Positions 7,720 to 14,253 of a stretch of 16,853 nt of DNA are shown here, piece by piece. The DNA comes from Comamonadaceae bacterium (GTDB lineage: Bacteria > Pseudomonadota > Gammaproteobacteria > Burkholderiales > Burkholderiaceae_C). Under the pieces are notes generated by a model. It did no database searches and was not told where the DNA came from. It saw only the letters and a program-made list of their open reading frames with translations. The stretch covers positions 1-16,853 of the forward strand of contig CANGML010000015.1 in assembly GCA_947454585.1 (NCBI GenBank). Direction: 5' to 3'. Positions within the stretch are counted from its first letter, which is position 1. Every line of letters starts with the position of its first letter. The translations under genes and the position numbers were made by a program.

Positions 7720-8404
7720 CACCCAAGATCACCTCATCGTTCAGAACTTGAATGTCTCCCGTGGGGAGGCGCATGTGCTGTTTGACATCAATCTGCACCT
7801 AGCGCCTAACGAAATTATTGCCTGTGTCGGCCGCAACGGCGCCGGCAAATCCACCCTGTTGAAAAGCATTTCTGGCTTCTTGCACTGCGACAGCGGTCAT
7901 GTGAAAAGCCATGGTCACGAGCTCACCGGTTTACGCCCCTTCGAAGTGGCGCGCTTGGGCGTCAAGTACGTGCCGCAAGACAAACGCGTGTTTTCCGACT
8001 TGACCGTGCGCGAAAACCTCGAACTCGGCAGCTATGCCAGTGGTGACTACAACTGGGACCCGGTCATCACCTACTTTCCCAAACTCCAAATTTTGATGGA
8101 CCGCAAGGCAGGCCATTTGAGCGGGGGCGAAAGACAAATGCTCATGATCGGACGCGCCATCTTGGGCCAACCCAAGGTGCTGCTGATCGATGAACCCACC
8201 GAGGGCTTGGCACCCAGCATCGTGACGCATTTGAAACATGTCTTCACCGACCTCAGCAAGACCGCTGCGGTGCTGATCGTGGAACAAAACTTGCCTTTGG
8301 TTTGTGCCATCTCCAAGCGGGTCTACGCCTTGAAAGAAGGCCGCTTTGTGGCCGAGTTGACCGGTGACCAAATTCGCACCGACGTGTGTGAACATTACCT
8401 CTAG
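7712..8404 (+). CDS. livF: Branched-chain amino acid type ABC transporter ATP-binding protein LivF
   Basis: From the ATG at 7712 this is 230 residues, the usual LivF size. An upstream in-frame TTG exists, but the 7712 ATG overlaps the livG stop in ATGCTTGA, a typical coupled arrangement. Walker A is GRNGAGKST (40-48), the signature is LSGGE (136-140), and Walker B is VLLIDE (156-161), followed by PTEGLAP, typical of LivF. KYVPQDKRVFSDLTVRENL is the expected Q-loop region. It forms the ATPase heterodimer with LivG. The permease gene starts 8 bp after its stop. Confidence 0.95.
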   Translation: MLDTQDHLIVQNLNVSRGEAHVLFDINLHLAPNEIIACVGRNGAGKSTLLKSISGFLHCDSGHVKSHGHELTGLRPFEVARLGVKYVPQDKRVFSDLTVRENLELGSYASGDYNWDPVITYFPKLQILMDRKAGHLSGGERQMLMIGRAILGQPKVLLIDEPTEGLAPSIVTHLKHVFTDLSKTAAVLIVEQNLPLVCAISKRVYALKEGRFVAELTGDQIRTDVCEHYL

Positions 8405-8412
8405 GACTGACG

Positions 8413-9378
8413 ATGTTGAATTCACTTCATTGGTGGCGTGGCATCTTGCTCACGTTCACCGCCTTGTGGTTGGCGAAATTCGTGCTCCCTCTGCCGTTCA
8501 TGAACGAGGTCATAGTTTTTTCGATCTACACCATTGGCTGTAACTTCTTGCTGGGACGCGTGGGCTTCATCTCCTTCGGACAACCCGCTTATTTGGCCGT
8601 GGGGGCCTATGCCACCGCCTTCTATTTGTTCTATTTCGGCACCAATCCCTACATCGGATTGGTGATCGGCCTCGGTGTGGGACTTGTGTTTGCCTTCATC
8701 GTGGGCTTGTTGTTTGTGCGCTTGCGCAGTGACTACTTTGCGCTGGTGAACTTGGCCCTGTCCGTGATCATTTTCTACATGCTGCAAAAGGTGCTCTCTG
8801 ACATCACCAAAGGCGACAACGGCTTGTGGTTCTTGACCAACATCGATGCCACGCCCGTGTTCAACCTCACCAAACCGTCGGAGTTCTTCTTGTTTTGTAT
8901 TGTGATTGGCGCAGCCGTCTGGGCCTTGTACAAATACCTGGACGACACCTTGTTTGGCGCTTGCTGCTTGGCCACCAAAATCAACGAAACCAAGCTGGAG
9001 TTCATCGGCTACGACAACTTCAAAATCCGTCTCACGGCCTTCGTCATCGCCAACACCACCACGGCGTTGGCGGGCAGCTTGTATGCGATTTATCTAGGCT
9101 CGGTCAGCCCAGAAATCACGGGGCACTCGCGCACGGCGGACCCGGTGGTGGTCACCATCTTGGGCGGCGTGGGCTCCCTTTGGGGGCCGATTGTGGGCAC
9201 CTTGGCCTACACAGGTTTGCGTGATGTCGCCAGCAAATTCATCGGCAACTGGGAGTTGATCGTGGGTTTTATCTTGGTCTTCATCATGATGACCAACTCC
9301 GTAGGCCTCTACGGCACGCTTGAAAATTGGACCAAGAGTTTGTGGCGCCGCATGTCGGGTCAGAAGGGGAACGCATGA
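8413..9378 (+). CDS. livM: Branched-chain amino acid type ABC transporter permease LivM
   Basis: This is a 321-residue integral membrane protein with about eight to ten hydrophobic segments. LivM marks are IYTIGCNFLLGRVGFISFGQPAY (with the FGQPAYLAVGAY turn) near the N-terminus and SRTADPVVVTILGGVGSLWG near residue 240, which includes the cytoplasmic coupling region. It forms half of the substrate channel with LivH. The start ATG is 8 bp after livF, behind AGGA, and the stop overlaps the livH start in ATGA. The order G-F-M-H differs from the common H-M-G-F order. Confidence 0.94.
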   Translation: MLNSLHWWRGILLTFTALWLAKFVLPLPFMNEVIVFSIYTIGCNFLLGRVGFISFGQPAYLAVGAYATAFYLFYFGTNPYIGLVIGLGVGLVFAFIVGLLFVRLRSDYFALVNLALSVIIFYMLQKVLSDITKGDNGLWFLTNIDATPVFNLTKPSEFFLFCIVIGAAVWALYKYLDDTLFGACCLATKINETKLEFIGYDNFKIRLTAFVIANTTTALAGSLYAIYLGSVSPEITGHSRTADPVVVTILGGVGSLWGPIVGTLAYTGLRDVASKFIGNWELIVGFILVFIMMTNSVGLYGTLENWTKSLWRRMSGQKGNA

Positions 9379-10241
9379 CCGCGCAATTGTTATTTTCGGG
9401 CGTCATTTTTGGACTCAGCTTGGCGAGTATCTATTTCCTGATCTCGATTGGCTTGTCCTTGTGCTTCGGCTTGATGCGCATCATCAGCTTGGACCAATTG
9501 CTCTACTACACCCTGGGGGCTTACATCACCTACAGCATCAGCGCGCTCACGGGCAACCTGTGGCTCGGCGTGGCGGGCGGCGTGGTGGTCGGCGCCTTGC
9601 TCGCCTTCGCGGTGGAACGCTTGGTCTTCAAACGCATTTACGAGCGCGAGCTCACCTTCAGCATGATCACCTCGTTTGGTATTTTGTTGGGTGGCATCGG
9701 TGCAGTCAAAGGACTGTGGGGCGTTGTGCCCCGCCCTGTGCGCATGCCCTTGGATGAGCAGATTAACCTGATGGGTACAGACATCCCCGTTTACCGCTTG
9801 TTTGTCATCGTGGTCGCGGTGCTGGTTTATGTGGGCATTTGGTTGTTCTTGAACCGCACCATCATTGGCAAAGCCATTCGGGCCGGCATCGAGGACATGG
9901 AACACGTGGAAGGCTTGGGCATCAATGCGGCGCGCTTGTTCACCATCACCTTTGTTTTGGCTGGTGCCTTGTCAGCATTGGCGGGCGGCATTTATGCACC
10001 GCTCATCATGGTCGATCCGCACATGGGGCTCGAGATCCTCGCCTTTGTCTTCATGGTGGTCATCATTGGGGGCTTGGGCAGCATCAAAGGCACGCTCTAT
10101 TCCTCGCTGCTGGTCGGCCAAGTGGTGTCCTTGGGCTCGCTGATTTACGCGCCGCTGGCGGTGATGGCGCCCTTTGCCATGATGTTGCTGATTTTGCTGA
10201 TCAAGCCGACCGGTTTGTTTGGCTCGCAACTGTCCAAATAA
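9375..10241 (+). CDS. livH: Branched-chain amino acid type ABC transporter permease LivH
   Basis: From the ATG at 9375, which overlaps the livM stop by four bases (ATGA), this is 288 residues, normal for LivH. An upstream in-frame TTG inside livM is less likely. The protein is strongly hydrophobic with about eight membrane segments. Family marks are GLSLCFGLMRIISLDQ near residue 26, the internal loop GKAIRAGIEDMEHVEGLGI, and MVVIIGGLGSIKGTL near the C-terminus. Usual LivH has N at the position of D in SLDQ/AHG-type motifs, so this first-loop region is somewhat divergent, as in many HAAT systems for non-amino-acid ligands. It pairs with LivM. Confidence 0.94.
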   Translation: MTAQLLFSGVIFGLSLASIYFLISIGLSLCFGLMRIISLDQLLYYTLGAYITYSISALTGNLWLGVAGGVVVGALLAFAVERLVFKRIYERELTFSMITSFGILLGGIGAVKGLWGVVPRPVRMPLDEQINLMGTDIPVYRLFVIVVAVLVYVGIWLFLNRTIIGKAIRAGIEDMEHVEGLGINAARLFTITFVLAGALSALAGGIYAPLIMVDPHMGLEILAFVFMVVIIGGLGSIKGTLYSSLLVGQVVSLGSLIYAPLAVMAPFAMMLLILLIKPTGLFGSQLSK

Positions 10242-10262
10242 AACCTGCTTCAGGAGTAAGCC

Positions 10263-11141
10263 ATGAACCCATTGATCAGCGCGCGTGCGCCGTTTTCAGC
10301 CATCGTTGACCGCCCCACCCTCAAGCTGCCCGGCAATGGCCGCATGTTGGTGTGGTTGATCGTGAACGTGGAGCACTGGAGCATCGAACGTGCCATGCCA
10401 CGCACGGTGTTGAGCCCACCCATGGGCCAGCCCTTGCTGCCTGATGTGCCCAACTGGGCTTGGCACGAGTACGGCATGCGGGTGGGCTTTTGGCGCATCT
10501 ATGACGCCCTCAACCAACGTGGCATCGTGCCCACGATGGCGACCAATGGCATCGTCTGCGAGTCGTACCCACGCATTGTGGAATCTGCGTTGAAAAAGGA
10601 TTGGGAAATCATGGGCCACGGCTTTGTGCAAGGCCCCATGCACAAGTTGGAAAACCAACAAGAAGCGATCCAACAAACGGTGGACACCATTCAGCGTTTC
10701 TGTGGCAAAGCCCCCGTCGGCTGGGAAAGCCCGGGCCTGACCGAGAACGACCAGACCTTGGACTGCCTGTCCAAATCAGGCATCGAGTACGTGGCCGATT
10801 GGGTGTTGGATGACCAACCAGTTTGGTTGCAGGCGAAGCCTAAGCCCGTGCTGTCGGTGCCCTATACCGTTGAGTTGAACGACATTCCTATGATGCTGTT
10901 GCAACAAAACCGTTCCGAAGAAATGTTGTTGCGCGGCATTGATCAGTTTGAACGTCTCTGGCAAGAGAGCGAAACCATTCCGCGCGTGATGGCCATCAGC
11001 GTGCACCCCTATGTGACGGGCGTGGCACACCGCATTGGCTACTTTGAGAAACTGCTCGACCACATCCAGTCACGCGCTGGCGTGGTGATCCAAACTGGTG
11101 AACAAATCTCTGATTGGTACCGCGCGCAAGTTCCGTATTAA
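10263..11141 (+). CDS. Polysaccharide deacetylase-fold (CE4/NodB) protein, PuuE allantoinase-like branch
   Basis: This 292-residue protein has the distorted (beta/alpha) barrel pattern of CE4 proteins. Instead of the TFDDG motif of true polysaccharide deacetylases it has VNVEHWS (Asn35, Glu37), the arrangement seen in PuuE-like allantoinases and relatives. The second metal motif is GHGFVQGPMH (His119, His127). WESPGLTENDQTLDCLSKSG and, near the C-terminus, ISVHPYVTG follow. No signal peptide is visible, so it is probably cytoplasmic and acts on a small C-N bonded molecule rather than a polymer. It begins 21 bp after livH behind CAGGAG, so its substrate is likely what the ABC system imports. 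The fold is secure; the reaction is inference. Confidence 0.87.
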   Translation: MNPLISARAPFSAIVDRPTLKLPGNGRMLVWLIVNVEHWSIERAMPRTVLSPPMGQPLLPDVPNWAWHEYGMRVGFWRIYDALNQRGIVPTMATNGIVCESYPRIVESALKKDWEIMGHGFVQGPMHKLENQQEAIQQTVDTIQRFCGKAPVGWESPGLTENDQTLDCLSKSGIEYVADWVLDDQPVWLQAKPKPVLSVPYTVELNDIPMMLLQQNRSEEMLLRGIDQFERLWQESETIPRVMAISVHPYVTGVAHRIGYFEKLLDHIQSRAGVVIQTGEQISDWYRAQVPY

Positions 11142-11145
11142 AACG

Positions 11146-12321
11146 TCATTGCGTCACTTGCTGGGCCAAGCCGACCAGCAGGGCATCTTGGTTGGCTGCG
11201 CCCAACAAAGAGATGCCCAAGGGCACACCTTGGTGTTGAACCAAAGGCAGGCTGATTTGGGGACAGCCCGTCAAGCCTGCCACGCTGAGCAGCTTCAAAC
11301 TCGCCGCTCTGTAGTTCTCCAGCTCCGCATCGGTTTGGCTGATCAAGGGCGCACAGTCGGGCATGGTAGGCAGCACCAGCACGGTGTCTTGGGACAAGAC
11401 CTGCACCATGTGATCTTTCAGCGCGGCACGCACGGTTTGCGCTTGTTGGTATTGCGCGTGCGTCACCTGGCTCGACCATTCAAAGCGCTGCGCCACGCCG
11501 GGGCCCAGCAGCGGCTTGTGGCGACGAATGAAGTCACCATTGACTTGCCAAGCTTCCCAGCCTTGGGTTTGGCGAAACGCCAGGGTCAGGTCATCAAAGG
11601 ACATGTTCAACACCGAGGCACGTTCGATTTGGCCCAAGCTACGCGCCAGCGCATCCAGCGCGGGTTGGAGCGCGGCTTGCACCGCAGGACTTAACAAGTC
11701 CCAAAACTCTTGTCCCAGCACCAAGCGCACGGGCTTGGCTGCAATGGGCTCGGACAACACCACGTGCGACACCCGGGAGAAGACGCCAATGTCGCCCGCA
11801 AACCAACCTGGCGCATCCAAGCTAGGCGCCAAGGCATGGCTGCCCGCCATATCGAAACGCCCATGCGTGGGACGTAAACCGAATAAGCCGTTGTGGCTGG
11901 CTGGGGCGCGGATGGAGCCGCCTGTATCGGTGCCCAGCGCGAAGTCGCACATGCCATGGGCGACTGCAGAGGCCGAGCCCGAAGAAGACCCGCCACTCAG
12001 ACGTAAAGGGTCAGCGCCATTCAGGGGATTGCCAAAATGCGCATTCTGCCCATTGAGCGAAAAGGCCAATTCATCCGTCACGGTCTTGCCGATGAATTGC
12101 GCCCCTGCGTCTAAAAACTGCTGCACCCAAGGCGCGGTGTGGGTCTTGATACCCGACAGCGCCAGCATGTGTGGCTGGCCCGCACTGGTGGGGTAACCCG
12201 CCACATCAAACAAATCTTTGACGGCAAACGACAAACCCTGCAAGGGTCCTTGGTCGGCGTGCATGACGGCGCAAGGGGGGTAGGGCATCAAGGCTTGGTA
12301 GGGGTCTGGGTGGTGGGTCAT
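11146..12321 (-). CDS. Amidase-signature family hydrolase
   Basis: The 391-residue protein contains the Ser-cisSer-Lys triad of the amidase signature family: Lys35 in FAVKDLFDVAG, the cis-Ser at about 113 in SGGSSSGSASAVA, and the nucleophile Ser136 in GTDTGGSIRAPAS. The usual GGSSGGS has one Gly replaced by Ser. It is shorter than many family members (450-500 residues), resembling the compact AMI1-like amidases. It hydrolyses a carboxamide or similar C-N bond to a carboxylate and ammonia; the substrate is unknown. It is last in a - strand operon, 23 bp after the permease gene. Its 3' end converges on the deacetylase-like gene with a 4-bp gap and no visible terminator. Confidence 0.91.
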   Translation of the reverse strand: MTHHPDPYQALMPYPPCAVMHADQGPLQGLSFAVKDLFDVAGYPTSAGQPHMLALSGIKTHTAPWVQQFLDAGAQFIGKTVTDELAFSLNGQNAHFGNPLNGADPLRLSGGSSSGSASAVAHGMCDFALGTDTGGSIRAPASHNGLFGLRPTHGRFDMAGSHALAPSLDAPGWFAGDIGVFSRVSHVVLSEPIAAKPVRLVLGQEFWDLLSPAVQAALQPALDALARSLGQIERASVLNMSFDDLTLAFRQTQGWEAWQVNGDFIRRHKPLLGPGVAQRFEWSSQVTHAQYQQAQTVRAALKDHMVQVLSQDTVLVLPTMPDCAPLISQTDAELENYRAASLKLLSVAGLTGCPQISLPLVQHQGVPLGISLLGAANQDALLVGLAQQVTQ

Positions 12322-12344
12322 GGCCTCAGCGATCCGTCAATACT

Positions 12345-13112
12345 TTAAAAAAAGAACACATCTCTCACGCCCCAAATCAGCTTCAGCGAAATCGCAAACA
12401 GCCCGATCTGGACCAAGCGGAAGAACAACACATCCGGTATTTTTTTGGTCAACACGGCACCTAAGAAGGTACCGCCAATGGCAAAAGGGATCAACACCAA
12501 AGCGTCCATCAAATCACCCATCGCGTAGGGGCGCAGGTTTTGATAAGGCAGGATCTTGGCGAAATTGATGGCGGCAAACACCAAGGTGGATGTGCCGGCA
12601 AACACGGCTTTGGGCAGCTGTTGGGGCAAGACATAGACCTGATAAGGCGGCGCACCTGCGTGTGAGATAAAGCTGGTGAAGCCCGACAAGGTGCCCCAAA
12701 ACAGGCCCGGCAGCAACTTCGGTGGCTTAGGCGTGCCGGTGGGTTTCTTGCGCAGCCAAGTGTTCAAACAAAACAACACACCAATCACGCCAATCAACAA
12801 CGTGACCATCTTTTCGGGAATCACGGAGGCAGTCAACCACCCGACAAAGACACCAAAGACACCCGCAGGAATCAGCAGTTTCAAATTCCAAGGGCTGAAG
12901 TTTTTGCGGTACAACCAAATGCCCACCGCATCGGAGATCACGTAAATCGGCAGCAACAAGGTGGCGGCCTTGATGGGTGACATGACGAGCGACAGAATGG
13001 GCACCGCCAAGCTGCCCGTCGACGGCAAGCCCCCTTTTGACAAACCCACCAAGATCGCGCCTAGGGCCGCATAGGGCAAGTAAGGCGAGTCAAAAAATAA
13101 ACTGAAATCCAC
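12345..13112 (-). CDS. TauE/SafE family (DUF81) membrane permease
   Basis: The protein has about eight hydrophobic segments in two repeated halves, including YAALGAILVGLSKGGLPSTG at the N-terminus and the repeat LFWGTLSGFTSFISHAGAPP in the middle, which is the TauE/SafE pattern. I chose the GTG at 13112 (255 residues, opening VDFSLFF, read as Met), because AAGG lies 6 bp upstream; the frame also allows a TTG at 13139 (264 residues). TauE/SafE proteins move organosulfonates, sulfite or other organic anions across the inner membrane. Here it sits between a Bug binding protein and an amidase, so it may transport an organic acid or amide. The direction and cargo are not shown by the sequence. Confidence 0.87.
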   Translation of the reverse strand: MDFSLFFDSPYLPYAALGAILVGLSKGGLPSTGSLAVPILSLVMSPIKAATLLLPIYVISDAVGIWLYRKNFSPWNLKLLIPAGVFGVFVGWLTASVIPEKMVTLLIGVIGVLFCLNTWLRKKPTGTPKPPKLLPGLFWGTLSGFTSFISHAGAPPYQVYVLPQQLPKAVFAGTSTLVFAAINFAKILPYQNLRPYAMGDLMDALVLIPFAIGGTFLGAVLTKKIPDVLFFRLVQIGLFAISLKLIWGVRDVFFF

Positions 13113-13144
13113 AAATGACCTTGATGGGCGTTGACACAAGCGTG

Positions 13145-14125
13145 TCAGTCAGCCTTGATGTTGTTGTCCTTGACGACCTTGGCCCAGATGGTCATTTGTT
13201 TGTCAATGAAGGTCGACGCTTGCGCCACAGAGCCGCCCATGACATCAATGCCCTGCGCGTCCAACTTCTTGGCCACGTCGGGGTTCTTCAAGACTTTGTT
13301 GAGCTCTTCATTCATGCGTTTGACGATCTCGGGAGGGGTCTTGGTGGAGGCCAACACCGCCCACCACGCGGGTGCTTCAAAACCGGGATAGCCGTTTTCA
13401 GCAATGGTGGGGACGTTGGGCAAGTCAGCCGCACGTTTGGTGGTGGTCACGGCCAAGGGGCGCATACGGCCGCTGTCAATGTGGGGTTTGGTGACGAAGA
13501 CCGAACCAATCGACAAAGGCACATGGCCCGCGACCGCGTCGCTCATCAAGGGGCCGCCGCCTTTGTAAGGCACATGCGTCCATTCCACGTTGGCGTCTTT
13601 GCCTAACAACGCCATGGCCAAGTGGCCCAAGCTGCCGTTACCGATGGAGCCAAAGCTCACATTCTTTTTGGCCTTGGCCGCGTTGACGACATCGGCAAAG
13701 GTTTTGTATTCCGAATTGACGTTGGTGGCCAACACCATGGGAGACGTGCCGACCAAGACCAACGGTATCAAATCTTTCTTGGAATCAAAGGGCATATTGG
13801 GGTTCAGGCTGGGGTTCACGCCATGGGTGTCGAACACCACCGCAAAGGTATAGCCATCCGCCGGTGCTTGCACCACGGCGGCCGTGCCAATGACGCCGGA
13901 GGCACCGCCCCGGTTTTCCACAATCACCGTCTGTCCCAATTGCTGCTGCAAGGGCTGCGCAATGATGCGTGCCACTTGGTCCACCGATCCGCCGGGCGGA
14001 AACACGGCGACCAACTTGATGGGCTGCTTGGTTGGCCAAGCTTGTGCCAACGCCAATTGAGGCGCGCTCAGCGCAGCCAAGGTCAGGGCAAAGCCCAGCG
14101 CAGTGTGAAAAGTGCGTCGCTGCAT
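13145..14125 (-). CDS. Bug-family (TctC-like) periplasmic substrate-binding protein
   Basis: This complete 326-residue protein starts with a signal peptide that has a twin arginine (MQRRTFHTALGF) and a cleavage site after ALA at about residue 27, so Tat export is possible. The mature protein opens QAWPTKQPIKLVAVFPPGG, continues with QTVIVENRGGASGVIGTAAV and ADGYTF, and has WTHVPYKGGGPLMSDAVAG in the second lobe, all standard Bug features. An AAGGAG precedes the ATG. It heads a three-gene operon with the TauE/SafE permease and the amidase; no TctA/TctB is seen. It likely captures the substrate of this operon. It shares family but not close sequence with the truncated Bug protein at the left edge. 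Confidence 0.95.
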   Translation of the reverse strand: MQRRTFHTALGFALTLAALSAPQLALAQAWPTKQPIKLVAVFPPGGSVDQVARIIAQPLQQQLGQTVIVENRGGASGVIGTAAVVQAPADGYTFAVVFDTHGVNPSLNPNMPFDSKKDLIPLVLVGTSPMVLATNVNSEYKTFADVVNAAKAKKNVSFGSIGNGSLGHLAMALLGKDANVEWTHVPYKGGGPLMSDAVAGHVPLSIGSVFVTKPHIDSGRMRPLAVTTTKRAADLPNVPTIAENGYPGFEAPAWWAVLASTKTPPEIVKRMNEELNKVLKNPDVAKKLDAQGIDVMGGSVAQASTFIDKQMTIWAKVVKDNNIKAD

Positions 14126-14199
14126 GGTGGAAACTCCTTGGTATTTGTCTTGGTCGAAATTGTTCCTGCTGCAGCCCGTCGGATGTCTGTGGCTTTTAC

Positions 14200-14246
14200 T
14201 TATGGGTAAACACGCATAAAACTGATTTTTGCCCGTTTACACATAA
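14200..14246. promoter_or_regulatory. Three ACNCATAA half-sites in the divergent promoter region
   Basis: The 128-bp divergent gap contains ACNCATAA three times: as ACCCATAA on the - strand (14200-14207, read TTATGGGT on +), ACGCATAA (14212-14219) and ACACATAA (14239-14246). The first two form an imperfect 20-bp palindrome, TTATGGGTAAACACGCATAA. The first and third lie inside a longer 12-base inverted pair (TTATGGGTAAAC and GTTTACACATAA, 11 of 12 paired) with a 23-bp spacer. The array fits a dimeric regulator controlling the Bug operon, the Nudix fusion, or both. The third half-site ends 7 bp before the fusion gene's ATG. The regulator is not in the window. Confidence 0.5.
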
Positions 14247-14253
14247 TGTGGCC

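Noticed and set aside
12347..12353. Seven-base A-run (T-run on the coding strand) at the end of the permease gene, considered as a slippage site
   Set aside because: It encodes the final Phe residues just before the stop, and I see no conserved extension in another frame that slippage would produce.
13113..13139. TTG start for the TauE/SafE permease, nine codons upstream of the chosen GTG
   Set aside because: The GTG at 13112 has AAGG at good spacing and opens directly before the first membrane segment. The TTG remains possible.
14032..14253. Long upstream extension of the Nudix fusion gene across the divergent gap
   Set aside because: It would overlap the start and signal peptide of the opposite Bug gene, and the extension has no Nudix features. 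The domain begins after the ATG at 14254.
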